Source: Lawsonibacter asaccharolyticus
GTDB lineage: Bacteria > Bacillota > Clostridia > Oscillospirales > Oscillospiraceae
Direction: 5' to 3'
Length of the DNA: 64,000 bases
NCBI GenBank assembly: GCA_003112755.1
Contig: BFBT01000003.1
Span: 1-64,000 of the forward strand
The notes under the pieces were generated by a model. The model searched no databases. It was given only the letters and a program-made list of their open reading frames with translations, and was not told the origin of the DNA. The translations under genes and the position numbers were made by a program. Numbering within the stretch: position 1 is the stretch's first letter; each line of letters starts with the position of its first letter. Shown here one piece after another: positions 36,362-45,569 of this stretch.

Positions 36362-36709
36362 ATGGTTGCCTCCTCAGCCATTTGTGATCTATTATACCAG
36401 CTTGGAATATCCGCTAATTACAAAGGATTTCTCCATACCGCTTATGCAGTATCTTTGTGCGTGGAACAGCAAGACAGGCTTTTGTTGGTGACAAAGTGGC
36501 TGTATCCCGATGTCGCCAGGAAGTATGGGACGAACTGGAAGGCGGTGGAACGAAATATTCGAACTGTATCTACTATTGCCTGGAAGCACAATCTCCCCTT
36601 GTTGGAATCTCTTTCCCATAGACACCTTGACAGGCGCTTGCGTTCCGCTGAATTTCTTGCTGTACTTTTCCATGCAGTCTGCTCTGACGAATTTGAGCGC
36701 CCTGCTTAA
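36362..36709 (+). CDS. IS66 passenger gene: Spo0A C-terminal-like DNA-binding protein, copy 1
   Basis: 115 residues, ATG after AAGGAGATGATACG. It is nearly all a Spo0A-C-type domain: LLYQLGISANYKGFLHTAYA, then VTKWLYPDVARKYGTNWKAV and ERNIRTVSTIAWKHN. No receiver domain is present. A terminator hairpin (GAGAGCAG / CTGCTCTC, then GTTCTTTTT at 36751-36787) closes the unit. Host Spo0A itself is not in the window. Confidence 0.75.
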   Translation: MVASSAICDLLYQLGISANYKGFLHTAYAVSLCVEQQDRLLLVTKWLYPDVARKYGTNWKAVERNIRTVSTIAWKHNLPLLESLSHRHLDRRLRSAEFLAVLFHAVCSDEFERPA

Positions 36710-36750
36710 ATTGTAGTCTCAAAATTTTTATTGCTTCCAGAAGCAAAGAA

Positions 36751-36790
36751 TGAGAGCAGACAAAGTATTGGCTGCTCTCGTTCTTTTTAT
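36751..36790 (+). terminator. Terminator inside the IS66 right end
   Basis: The stem GAGAGCAG / CTGCTCTC with a TTCTTTTT tail just before the right inverted repeat; it is duplicated at 43937-43976. Confidence 0.7.
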
Positions 36791-36842
36791 CTCATATTAT
36801 ATTTGACGCTTACTAAGCATGTCCCCCCTTCTTCTGATTTTG

Positions 36843-37043
36843 CTATTTCCAATTTCTAGAACATGCTACTACTCCAGATAAATATAGAATGGCGCATACA
36901 GTATCCGAAGCCCCTCCTCGGAAATAAAACAGGTCAAATTTTCGTAAGAACTCAATTATTATTGCTCCGAGCAAAATGGTTACAGAAAAGATAGCAACCT
37001 TTTTAATAGTTGATTTAATTACTGTCTTCAAATTAGTTCCCAT
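36843..37043 (-). CDS. Small two-helix membrane protein
   Basis: 66 residues: a basic N-terminus (LKTVIKSTIKK), a helix VAIFSVTILLGAIIIEFL and a second hydrophobic stretch DTVCAILYLSGVVACS. The start overlaps the end of the upstream secreted-protein gene. No family recognised. Confidence 0.5.
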   Translation of the reverse strand: MGTNLKTVIKSTIKKVAIFSVTILLGAIIIEFLRKFDLFYFRGGASDTVCAILYLSGVVACSRNWK

Positions 37044-38185
37044 CAGGACACATCACTAGATGTGCAGGTAATTGTCCGGTCTAAAGAGATTTCTTCTTGT
37101 GCGGTCAAGAGCGAATCAAGCGTATATCCAGCATAAAGATTAAGTTTGACGCTGGACTTGTTGTAAGAACAAACAAAGGTTGCAGCTGGTTCAAACCGAC
37201 AATTATCTTTCTGCGCATCTTTTTCAAGCGCTAACTCCCAAATTGCATCTGTGGAAGTACACTGAGTTGAGATTTCCGTGTCATAAATATTGCGAGTATA
37301 GGATTTTGAATGTCCAAAGGATATATTATCTAAACTCACACCAACGCTGACTTCATAGGTCTCAGTGCCAGATGTAATAGTCCTACTGGGACCGTAGTCA
37401 TCCAAGGTCACACTGGTAGTTACGGGTACCAGTTCTACCGTCATTTCTTCCCCTTCGTACTTACTCTCGTATTGGTAATTATCATCATGCAGTACCGCCC
37501 CAGGAATCCCATTAATGTCACAGAACACTAAATAGTAATCTTCTTTGTCATAGTTCTGCACAGTATAGAATTCATAATCGGCTACCAGTTTTCCTTTTGG
37601 AGGTCTTGTATATGTGTAGGACTTACTTCCCAAGTATTCACCCTCTTCATCGCTGGCCATAGGACGAAGGGACTGGTCATTTTGATTGATGTCTTTCGAC
37701 ATAATCTGGGCAACCGTTTCGTCAATCAAAGCATCGTAGTCTTGGGTATCATCATATCCGACGTTGATTGTGTGGGTTGAAATCGTATTATTGCGATCTA
37801 AGTAATATATGGTTGCAATATCCTTCCCCGGTCCGATAGACGAGTTAGACATCATACTAGAGCTTGGCTCTGTACTGTCTTGGGCTGCAAGGTCAAAATA
37901 GCGATCTAAAACAGTTGTAGATGATCCGTTATCGTTTCGATAAACAATAATCCCGTTTTTAGCTAGGAACTCTTTTAGCAGCGCAGGACTGTCAAGATCA
38001 GTCACTACACTATAGTTGGAAGGCGTAAGCGTCAAAACACAGTTATCCTCACCTGATACGGATTGAATCTCCTCTATCGATACTTCGATATAGTCTGGAT
38101 TGTTTAGTGACTCGCTAGAAAATGCAAGTGTAGCAGTGGTCAACAACGCTATGGCACAAATAACGGCCGCAATATTTTTTAACAT
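37043..38185 (-). CDS. Secreted protein of unknown function
   Basis: About 380 residues. The start MLKNIAAVICAIALLTTATL at 38185 follows AAGGAGTGAGTTGT and makes a signal peptide ending near LAFSSES. The mature part is acidic, Ser/Thr-rich and beta-predicted by composition (SVTLDDYGPSRTITSGTETY, DAIWELALEKDAQKDN). No family recognised. AT-rich relative to the left half of the window. It is in a run with another secreted protein upstream. Confidence 0.7.
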   Translation of the reverse strand: MLKNIAAVICAIALLTTATLAFSSESLNNPDYIEVSIEEIQSVSGEDNCVLTLTPSNYSVVTDLDSPALLKEFLAKNGIIVYRNDNGSSTTVLDRYFDLAAQDSTEPSSSMMSNSSIGPGKDIATIYYLDRNNTISTHTINVGYDDTQDYDALIDETVAQIMSKDINQNDQSLRPMASDEEGEYLGSKSYTYTRPPKGKLVADYEFYTVQNYDKEDYYLVFCDINGIPGAVLHDDNYQYESKYEGEEMTVELVPVTTSVTLDDYGPSRTITSGTETYEVSVGVSLDNISFGHSKSYTRNIYDTEISTQCTSTDAIWELALEKDAQKDNCRFEPAATFVCSYNKSSVKLNLYAGYTLDSLLTAQEEISLDRTITCTSSDVS

Positions 38186-38208
38186 ACAACTCACTCCTTA
38201 TAAGTAAT

Positions 38209-38775
38209 TCAAATCAGATCTTGCATCTCAATCACTCGCTTTAGGTTTGCAATCCCAGTAGTAACCTTAGTCTCATTATAATAGCGCCAAGACAGTTCAT
38301 AGGAGGAAGTAAAGGTGACAGATTTTCGATCAGTGCTAATAGTGTATTGATCCTTTAATTCTTTGCTCTCCACATCAAAGTAAAGCAAATGGAGGTCAGG
38401 CGACATTGAGGAATTTGCATTGGTAATTTTATCAAAAATATAATCACCACTTGAATTTACCTTTGCAGTCCAATCAAATTCAATTGTTTGAGTCCAGTCA
38501 AAATCTGTAAGTGTACCCACTCCGCCAATCTCCACCCAGAGCACAGTGAAATCCCCATTATAGTGCCCGGACATAACTTCACTATCCGCGTATGTAATTA
38601 TAGAATTGGATAAAAGATCCGAAAATGTTACATCGATAGAATCTACATATCCGAGAGTGTCTATCCCCACAACAGACTGCGAAGAAGCATCTGTGTTTGC
38701 GGCAAGCGATGGAATACAAAAGCAAAAACAACAAATCAGAACACTGATTCCTGAAAGCAACTTTCTCGTTTTCAT
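38209..38775 (-). CDS. Secreted protein of unknown function
   Basis: About 188 residues. The start MKTRKLLSGISVLICCFCFC at 38775 follows AGGAGCATACGAATT; signal peptide to about SLAANT. The mature part has aromatic-rich beta-like segments (TDFDWTQTIEFDWTAKV, SYELSWRYYNE). It is 23 bases upstream of the next secreted protein, so probably the same operon. Confidence 0.7.
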   Translation of the reverse strand: MKTRKLLSGISVLICCFCFCIPSLAANTDASSQSVVGIDTLGYVDSIDVTFSDLLSNSIITYADSEVMSGHYNGDFTVLWVEIGGVGTLTDFDWTQTIEFDWTAKVNSSGDYIFDKITNANSSMSPDLHLLYFDVESKELKDQYTISTDRKSVTFTSSYELSWRYYNETKVTTGIANLKRVIEMQDLI

Positions 38776-38859
38776 AATTCGTATGCTCCTGTCAAAACAG
38801 ATTTTATCCATCATCAGACTAATGGATTGCATAAAGTGAAATCAAAGAACTTTATATTT

Positions 38860-39939
38860 TTACGGAGTCGGCGTGCCAACGATCTCATATTCTCCCACCA
38901 CAGTCACACCGTCCGACTCATAGACCGGAATCATCCGGCCTCCCTGCCACTTCTCCAGATAGGCAGGCACTTCTTCCGGCGTCTTGGGAATCTCCAGGTC
39001 GCTCACACGATAGTAGCCGGACGCCCCGTTGGTGGCGTTCACCGCCACCAGATCAGGCAGGTATCCCAGGCGGGAGCGGACCATAGGTCTCGCCATTCTC
39101 GTTCACAGCATAGGCAATCCCATCCCTCTCGTTTTCAATCATGCGGAAGTATTCCTCGGAGATCACGATCTGGTACTGGTCCACCACATTGCCCTCCAGG
39201 TCATACATGGGGACCAGCCAGCCCTCCTGACCGTTGCGGGCCATCTCCAGCACCGTCTCACGGTACTCAGCAGCCTCTTCTGGAGTGTTGGCGCTGGGCA
39301 GGAAATCCTCTGCCTTGACATAGCCCTCGGTGCCATTTACGCCCAGAGCAGCCACCAGATTGGGCATCTCGCCCACCAGATTGGTCAGCAGATAGGAGCC
39401 ATAGGACTCACCGGCGGTGGTCACGGGATAGCTGCCGTCCGGCTCCAGGGTCTCAGCGGCCAACGCCTGAGTGGCGGCAGCAGCCCGGGAGCCGCCGTAG
39501 GTATCGGTGTCCGGCGTGGAATAAGAATTGTATTTGGAACCATTTCGGACATACACGGTCCCGGTAGCATAGACCACGTCAGAGGTCGTCTTCGAGCTTG
39601 TTGTAGAGGAGGCAAAGGTATCTCCAGACCCGTTGTAGAAGGTTGTGGAGGTGGCGAGCGGCTTGTTCTGCGTCTCGCTGTAAAGGACACCCTGGGCCCC
39701 CACGGTGTTTGCGCTCATCTTTTCGACATCCGCATTTGCAGTCCAGGCGCTGGCTCTGAACGTGCGGCTGGAATCAGGATAGAGACAGCTCCAGTAGTCG
39801 TAGGTCAATCCGCCGGTGGTGACAGAATCCACATCGGACTTGATCTCATACGAGGCTGCCTGGGAGGGCAGGATACCCACCAGGAGCGCCGCGCACAGGA
39901 GGGCAGACAGCGAACCGGTAATCTTTTCATCTGTTTCAT
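38860..39939 (-). CDS. Secreted protein with two homologous domains, frameshifted
   Basis: The ribosome site AAGGAGAACCCC precedes ATG 39939 (MKQMK), but the signal peptide (KITGSLSALLCAALLVGILP, then SQAAS) continues one base out of frame, implying a missing A near 39925. The mature part contains AGESYGSYLLTNLVGEMPNL with GYVKAEDF and PEEAAEYRE. It also has a second copy with the same plan (LGYLPDLVAVNATNGASGYY, IPKTPEEVPAYLEKW, PVYESDGVTVVGEYEIV). Another shift lies between them near 39070. No family recognised. It lies just left of IS66 copy 2. Confidence 0.6.
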
Positions 39940-40266
39940 GGGGTTCTCCTTTCCATAATAGCGGCAAAGGGCAGCAGCCCTTTGTCAATCCTATTCCAGG
40001 GCAAATCTCGGCGCCGATTTTGTCCTTCATCTTCTTTATGTCGCCAGTGCAGGATTTTGTTGCACTGATTTTTAAATTTTCCCAATTTTTTTGCTCCTGG
40101 TCCGAAGGGGCTCTTTGCGCCTCCTTTCCCTCTGTGAAAACAGGGGAACGACCAGGGCGTTGGGGCGTAAGCGTCAAGTAAAGTGACGGGTAGACAGACA
40201 TGAGAGAATAGTGGTGGAACGTTTTGAGACGTTCCGGCACTATTAACTATTAGGCGGTGTATCCGG

Positions 40267-40611
40267 ATGACGAGCAATGAACTGAAGCACCAGGCAAAGG
40301 TTCAGAAATGGGGATTGGCAATACAGGACTGCCGGAGCAGCGGGCTGTCAGTGCGGGAGTGGTGCCGCCAGCGGGGCATCACGCCAACAACATATTACCG
40401 ATGGGAAAGAGAGGTTCTGTCCGGTATAGGTAGGAAAGACGCCGAGGGACGTTCTGGGGGCACATTTGTAGAACTGCCAGCACCGCAACCATTGCGAAAT
40501 AATTCGGAACGTACCGCTACACTCAACATCGGGAGTAGCAGCATTGATCTGTATCAGGAAATGGGGCCGGAATTGCTGCGGACTCTGGTGGAGCTGCTGA
40601 GACAATGCTGA
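40267..40611 (+). CDS. tnpA: IS66 accessory protein TnpA, copy 2
   Basis: Identical as read to the protein of copy 1, with the same ATG overlap into tnpB. Confidence 0.88.
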   Translation: MTSNELKHQAKVQKWGLAIQDCRSSGLSVREWCRQRGITPTTYYRWEREVLSGIGRKDAEGRSGGTFVELPAPQPLRNNSERTATLNIGSSSIDLYQEMGPELLRTLVELLRQC

Positions 40612-40961
40612 ACGATTTTACCGGAGCAGACAAGGTCTACATCGCCTGTGGATATACAGATCTGCGCAAAGGGATCGATGGTTTGGCCACGATGGTACAG
40701 CAGCAGTTTGAACTGGACCCATTCACCAACACACTGTTTCTGTTCTGCGGGCGAAAGCGGGACCGAATAAAAGGGCTGTACTGGGAACGGGATGGCTTCA
40801 TCCTCCTCTACAAGAGGCTGGAGCAGGGAGCGTACCAGTGGCCGAGGTCCGAAGTTGAGGTGAAGATGCTGACGCCGCAGCAGTACCGCTGGCTGATGGA
40901 AGGGCTGAAGATCGAACAGCCCAAAGCGCACAAAGCAGTGACTGGCCTGAGTATGGTATAG
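40605..40961 (+). CDS. tnpB: IS66 accessory protein TnpB, copy 2
   Basis: Identical as read to the copy 1 protein (Orf2 family, GYTDLRKGIDGLATMV). Confidence 0.93.
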   Translation: MLNDFTGADKVYIACGYTDLRKGIDGLATMVQQQFELDPFTNTLFLFCGRKRDRIKGLYWERDGFILLYKRLEQGAYQWPRSEVEVKMLTPQQYRWLMEGLKIEQPKAHKAVTGLSMV

Positions 40962-41040
40962 CATTGAAAATTGGATGCTATTTTCTCGCAAACCATTGAA
41001 AGAACTGGTATTTCAAGGGTTTTTATGTTATAATAAAGAT

Positions 41041-42630
41041 ATGAAAAACGAAGTGAACATTACCACAAGCAGCACAGAAATGATGACCATTTCCCGTGCG
41101 GAATATGAGTCTCTAAAGGCGGAACGAGACGAACTGAACCAGAAGCTGGACTGGCTGATGGAACAGGTGCGTCTTGCCAAAAAGAAGGTCTATGGGACAT
41201 CCTCCGAGCAGACGAAGGAGGAGTTGGTTGGCCAGCTGAGTTTCATGTTTGATGAGACGGAAGCATGGCTGTCTACCAGGAGGACTGCCACGAGGGAAAC
41301 CAGGGTTGCCGCTCATACCCGGCAGAAGCGATCCTCCCGTGTGGAGGAGGTTCTGCCTGAGAACATCCCTGTTGAGGTGGTGGAGCACCGCGTCCCGGAG
41401 TCTGAACGTAACTGTCCTGAATGCGGTACGCTCATGACAGAGATTGGGACCGAGGTGCGCCGTACTCTGGTAATGGTCCCTGCCCAGGTGAAGATCCGGG
41501 AAGATGTTTATTTTACATACGCCTGCCAGAACTGCAAGCAGACAGGGACGGAAACACCTATCCTGAAAGCCCCCAAAGAGCCTCCCCTGATTTCGGGCAG
41601 CTATGCCTCCCCGGAGGCTGTGGCCCATATCATGGTGCAGAAGTTTGTGATGTACGCTCCGCTGTACCGGCAGGAACAGGAATGGAATCGTGCTGGGGTG
41701 ATGCTCTCCCGGCAGACGATGAGCAACTGGGTGCTGCGGGTGGCGGAGGACTGGCTGCGGCCCATCTATGACCACTTGCACCGGCAGTTGCTTCAGCGCG
41801 AGGTTCTCCATGCGGATGAAACAACCTTGCAGGTGCTGAAGTTGGAAGGGCAGACAGCCAGGAGCAAGTGCTATATGTGGCTGTACCGGACTGGCGGAGA
41901 CGCCGAGCATCCCATAGTTCTGTATGAGTACCAGCAGAACCGGAAGGCGGAGAATGCCGAAGCATTCCTCAAGGGCTTTACGGGCTGGCTCCATGCGGAT
42001 GGGTATTCCGGCTACCACCGATTGCCGGAGAACATCCGGGTGGTTGGCTGCTGGGCGCATCTGCGGCGAAAGTTTGACGAGGCGGTGAACGCCTTGCCAA
42101 AAGAGCAGCAGGTTGGCTGCACGGCGTTGGAGGGACTGCAATACTGTAATATTCTTTTCGCCATTGAAAAGGAACTAGCGGATCTGCCGCCGGAAGAACG
42201 TTATATCCAGCGTCTGGCTCGGTCCAAGCCGGTGATGGACGCTTTGTTGGCATGGGCGGAAACGAAGACCGCCCCGCCCAAGTCCTCTTTGGGAAAGGCG
42301 CTGTACTATCTGCGGGAGCAGTGGCCATATCTGAAACGCTTTTTAGAGGACGGGCGTCTGGAAATAAGCAACAACCGGGCGGAGCGGAGCATTAAACCCT
42401 TTGTGATGGGGCGGAAGAACTGGCTGTTCGCCAATACGGAGGGCGGTGCTCAGAGCAGCGCCATTGTTTACAGTCTGATTGAAACGGCCAGGGAGAATAA
42501 CCTTGATCCATACCGATATTTGGTTCATGTGTTTTCCAAGGCACCCGGACTGGCAGTTACCGACAAGAACTGGGCCGCAAAGCTGCTCCCGGAAAATATT
42601 CCCCCAGAATGTTGTATTACAAAGAAATAG
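41041..42630 (+). CDS. tnpC: IS66 transposase TnpC, copy 2
   Basis: Identical as read to copy 1; full DDE core and zinc finger. A TATAATAAAGAT stretch immediately upstream of the start may act as an internal promoter or weak ribosome site in both copies. Confidence 0.93.
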   Translation: MKNEVNITTSSTEMMTISRAEYESLKAERDELNQKLDWLMEQVRLAKKKVYGTSSEQTKEELVGQLSFMFDETEAWLSTRRTATRETRVAAHTRQKRSSRVEEVLPENIPVEVVEHRVPESERNCPECGTLMTEIGTEVRRTLVMVPAQVKIREDVYFTYACQNCKQTGTETPILKAPKEPPLISGSYASPEAVAHIMVQKFVMYAPLYRQEQEWNRAGVMLSRQTMSNWVLRVAEDWLRPIYDHLHRQLLQREVLHADETTLQVLKLEGQTARSKCYMWLYRTGGDAEHPIVLYEYQQNRKAENAEAFLKGFTGWLHADGYSGYHRLPENIRVVGCWAHLRRKFDEAVNALPKEQQVGCTALEGLQYCNILFAIEKELADLPPEERYIQRLARSKPVMDALLAWAETKTAPPKSSLGKALYYLREQWPYLKRFLEDGRLEISNNRAERSIKPFVMGRKNWLFANTEGGAQSSAIVYSLIETARENNLDPYRYLVHVFSKAPGLAVTDKNWAAKLLPENIPPECCITKK

Positions 42631-42806
42631 AATATATCTTGTGAAAGCGGGATTGCCATTGGTAAGCCCGCTTTTGCTTTTTCCAATAGGGATTATTGGC
42701 ACCGCGGTGTGGAAAAACAAGGAAGTTTTGTCCTGTTTTATCCCATGTCGTCTATCTGTCTGATCTTGTCATATTATGGAACTATCTTATGAAAGGTGGT
42801 TCTTTT

Positions 42807-43493
42807 ATGGCAAACACAGAAATTTTCCTGCGCAATATTTTTGGTACAACTCGTCCGAATATTCGTCCACTCGTTCTTGCTCTAAACATTACCAATGACC
42901 TCTTATTTGAACAGCATATCTCCATGTCCGATATTAAAGCAACGAAACATATTTACCCCGATGTTGCCAGACTGCTTCATAAAAAGCCTGAAACTGTGTA
43001 CAAGAGCGTGATACGCTTGGCGCATCGCTGCTGGGATGCACTTGTGGAACAAGATTTGGTTCTTTCTTATCTGGGACGCTCTATGAAGCAGGAACCAGAT
43101 CCCAGCGTTTTTATTACCTATCTAGCTGTCTACATTCAATCCGATATCCCGTTTTTTGAATTCATTGAGCGTGACCCTGGTTTTCTTTTCCGAGACTCGC
43201 CTGACATATTCGGAATGTCTGATATTCCGCCTGAATCGACTACAAAGTTGCTGCTGCGCAACAAACCGCTCCTGGTTTCTCAAGCAATGGCTTTTACATC
43301 CCCGGCCGGATTGACCACATTTCCTGTCTGTCCCGCGTGTATGGCCACTTTGGAACGTGAAGGCCAGAACTTTTGTGACCATTGCGGACAACGCCTGGAT
43401 TGGCGTTGGTACAAGCACGCCCAGATCATCTACCCCGGGCAAAAATCAGCACTCAATATTCTTGACAAGGATGATGTTCTAATCTCCACTTAA
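42807..43493 (+). CDS. IS66 passenger gene: Spo0A-C-like domain plus zinc ribbon, copy 2
   Basis: Second copy of the 228-residue passenger with YPDVARLLHKKPETVYKSVI and the CPAC/CDHC pair. Full conservation between copies shows the passenger moves with the element. Confidence 0.65.
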   Translation: MANTEIFLRNIFGTTRPNIRPLVLALNITNDLLFEQHISMSDIKATKHIYPDVARLLHKKPETVYKSVIRLAHRCWDALVEQDLVLSYLGRSMKQEPDPSVFITYLAVYIQSDIPFFEFIERDPGFLFRDSPDIFGMSDIPPESTTKLLLRNKPLLVSQAMAFTSPAGLTTFPVCPACMATLEREGQNFCDHCGQRLDWRWYKHAQIIYPGQKSALNILDKDDVLIST

Positions 43494-43547
43494 AAGGGAT
43501 TGAAATATTTAATAAAGTCTTTAGAAACCATATAAGGAGATGATACG

Positions 43548-43895
43548 ATGGTTGCCTCCTCAGCCATTTGTGATCTATTATACCAGCTTGGAATATCCGC
43601 TAATTACAAAGGATTTCTCCATACCGCTTATGCAGTATCTTTGTGCGTGGAACAGCAAGACAGGCTTTTGTTGGTGACAAAGTGGCTGTATCCCGATGTC
43701 GCCAGGAAGTATGGGACGAACTGGAAGGCGGTGGAACGAAATATTCGAACTGTATCTACTATTGCCTGGAAGCACAATCTCCCCTTGTTGGAATCTCTTT
43801 CCCATAGACACCTTGACAGGCGCTTGCGTTCCGCTGAATTTCTTGCTGTACTTTTCCATGCAGTCTGCTCTGACGAATTTGAGCGCCCTGCTTAA
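43548..43895 (+). CDS. IS66 passenger gene: Spo0A C-terminal-like DNA-binding protein, copy 2
   Basis: Second copy of the 115-residue protein with VTKWLYPDVARKYGTNWKAV. Confidence 0.75.
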   Translation: MVASSAICDLLYQLGISANYKGFLHTAYAVSLCVEQQDRLLLVTKWLYPDVARKYGTNWKAVERNIRTVSTIAWKHNLPLLESLSHRHLDRRLRSAEFLAVLFHAVCSDEFERPA

Positions 43896-44102
43896 ATTGT
43901 AGTCTCAAAATTTTTATTGCTTCCAGAAGCAAAGAATGAGAGCAGACAAAGTATTGGCTGCTCTCGTTCTTTTTATCTCATATTATATTTGACGCTTACG
44001 TTGGGGCGACCTTATGTAGGGCTGGATTGCCGGACAGCAACTCTCACAGGGCATCCATGCTGGCACGATTCATCTGCCACCCGAGCAGTTCCGGCCAGAA
44101 AA

Positions 44103-44140
44103 AAAGAAAGGCGCGGCAAGGGGTCCCCCTGCCGCACCAA
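44103..44140 (-). terminator. Terminator of the sigma/anti-sigma operon
   Basis: On the minus strand GGTGCGGCAGGGG / CCCCTTGCCGCGCC is followed by TTTCTTTTTTTC. Confidence 0.8.
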
Positions 44141-44150
44141 GCTTGATTTT

Positions 44151-44561
44151 TTATTTTCCGGTCACATAGAATGTTCTTGTTCTGGTGTCTCGCTCCGAAC
44201 CATCGTCCGCAAATACCGCGACTACCACTTTATATTCTATGTCTTCCTCACTGTCGCACTCGATTACATTTGCAAAAGTTTTGGCGTTTGATTTAGCCAT
44301 GCCAGAATCATTTTCGTCCCAAGATTCAAACAAAATCCACCGAGATCCGGATTTTTCATACACATCAATACTCTCACAGCCGATTTCATCCATCGTTGCA
44401 GTACCCGAAATATAAAAATCAATTGCAATCGTGCCAGATAAAGCTGTAACATCAACAGAATAAGTTCTAATCTGTTCACTTGCCCTTGCAAAAGTTGGAA
44501 CAGCAAACGCCACTATACAGGCCAACGCAATAATCATAGAAAAAAACCGCTTCATTTTCAT
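44151..44561 (-). CDS. Small secreted protein of the ECF sigma operon
   Basis: 136 residues. Start MKMKRFFSMIIALACIVAFA after GGAGTGAAATAAA; signal peptide to about FARASEQ. The mature part looks like one beta-sandwich (YSVDVTALSGTIAIDFYISG, ESIDVYEKSG, ending RTFYVTGK). No family recognised. It is the last gene after sigma and anti-sigma genes, so a likely target or accessory of that surface-signalling system. Confidence 0.7.
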   Translation of the reverse strand: MKMKRFFSMIIALACIVAFAVPTFARASEQIRTYSVDVTALSGTIAIDFYISGTATMDEIGCESIDVYEKSGSRWILFESWDENDSGMAKSNAKTFANVIECDSEEDIEYKVVVAVFADDGSERDTRTRTFYVTGK

Positions 44562-44574
44562 TTTATTTCACTCC

Positions 44575-45483
44575 TCAGTAAAGGGATTGGACGAGTCTTT
44601 TCAAATCGTCCATCGGTAATGTTGTTGAGATGCTGTATTCCAGATTCTCAACGCTCCAAACTGCAACCTTTCGCTCAAGATTGCTGAATAGATAATGTGT
44701 AACTCCATGGTACTGGTATTCGTCAACTGGTGTGTCGTCCTTTTCATAAATTGCCTGGGGCTCTCCCATATTCTGAATAACGCAAAAGTCAAACAAATCT
44801 GAATTTTTAGCATAAAAGCTCTCATAAATCAGCTGTCCGTTTATCTCAGAAATATATAGGGAAGACTCATTTAATCTAAAACTATTGGGGACTTCAGGAA
44901 AATAAAAAGGCAGATCCCGTCGCTTCAACTCAGCCTGAAGTTCCTGATATTCTTCCGGGACAGGTTTATCCGGCTCTGTGTAATGGAATTGAGCCTCCGC
45001 GCCAGACGTGGCCAGCGTACTGGCATCTCCAAAGCTGAACGCATCGGCAGTCCAGCGCGCAATCGCGCCAAAAACGTCCAGACCAGAAGCCTGTGCCACG
45101 ACCATTCCACTGAACAAACAGGCAACCAACACCGCCGCAACCAGAACAGTCCGCAGCAGCTGGCGGCCTCTGCGGATGCCATGGCTGGGGACAACAGAAC
45201 TTTTAGCAGGGGTCAGTTCCTCAGATATTGACCGGATCTTATCCCGAAACTCGGCATAAGTGGTCGCCGCATCCGGGTATTCCGGCATAGGGGCCACACG
45301 GTCCAGTGCCTCCAGATATGCATCGATCACCGCGTCGTCATAGGTCTCATCGGACATAAAATCCAAAGCCCGCTCCATATCATCTGCCAACTGTGATGCT
45401 GTCAGCTTGCTCAGCCGTTCTGGCGTGACATCTAAAAATGATGGCTTCCCATCTTGTTCATGTTTGGTCAAAGGAGAATCCAT
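44575..45483 (-). CDS. Membrane anti-sigma-like protein with DUF4367-type domain
   Basis: 302 residues from MDSPLTKHEQDGK, after GGAGGGGTGAAC. The cytoplasmic N-terminus (about 1-110) is helical and acidic and probably holds the sigma factor. One transmembrane helix LLRTVLVAAVLVACLFSGMV is followed by an extracellular domain with FYFPEVPNSFRLNESSLYIS and late VENLEYSISTTLPMDDLKRL, which is DUF4367-like. The position right after an ECF sigma gene is the standard sigma/anti-sigma layout. Confidence 0.75.
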   Translation of the reverse strand: MDSPLTKHEQDGKPSFLDVTPERLSKLTASQLADDMERALDFMSDETYDDAVIDAYLEALDRVAPMPEYPDAATTYAEFRDKIRSISEELTPAKSSVVPSHGIRRGRQLLRTVLVAAVLVACLFSGMVVAQASGLDVFGAIARWTADAFSFGDASTLATSGAEAQFHYTEPDKPVPEEYQELQAELKRRDLPFYFPEVPNSFRLNESSLYISEINGQLIYESFYAKNSDLFDFCVIQNMGEPQAIYEKDDTPVDEYQYHGVTHYLFSNLERKVAVWSVENLEYSISTTLPMDDLKRLVQSLY

Positions 45484-45569
45484 GTTCACCCCTCCTTCCC
45501 TTCCCCTCCATTGTTTATATGTCTGGAACACACCGTTTCGTTACAGGGGGAAAGAAAAAATTTTAAAAA

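Larger units (their letters stand above)
32981..36813 (+). mobile_element. IS66-family element with two passenger genes, copy 1
   Basis: Ends are the inverted repeat GTAAGCGTCAA (left 32981) and TTGACGCTTAC (right, to 36813). It carries tnpA, tnpB, tnpC and two additional genes, making it 3833 bp, longer than a simple IS66. The flanking octamers differ (CAAATGTG left, TAAGCATG right), so there is no target duplication. It truncates an integrase gene. Confidence 0.9.
40167..43999 (+). mobile_element. IS66-family element with two passenger genes, copy 2
   Basis: Same ends and gene content as copy 1 at a constant offset of 7186 bases; I see no differences. Flanking octamers are GTTGGGGC on both sides (40159-40166 and 44000-44007), an 8-bp target duplication as expected for IS66. 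This is therefore a clean, recent insertion. Confidence 0.93.

Noticed and set aside
32981..43999. A composite transposon formed by the two direct IS66 copies.
   Set aside because: The outer flanks do not match each other (CAAATGTG versus GTTGGGGC) while copy 2 alone has a target duplication, so the pair did not move as one unit recently.
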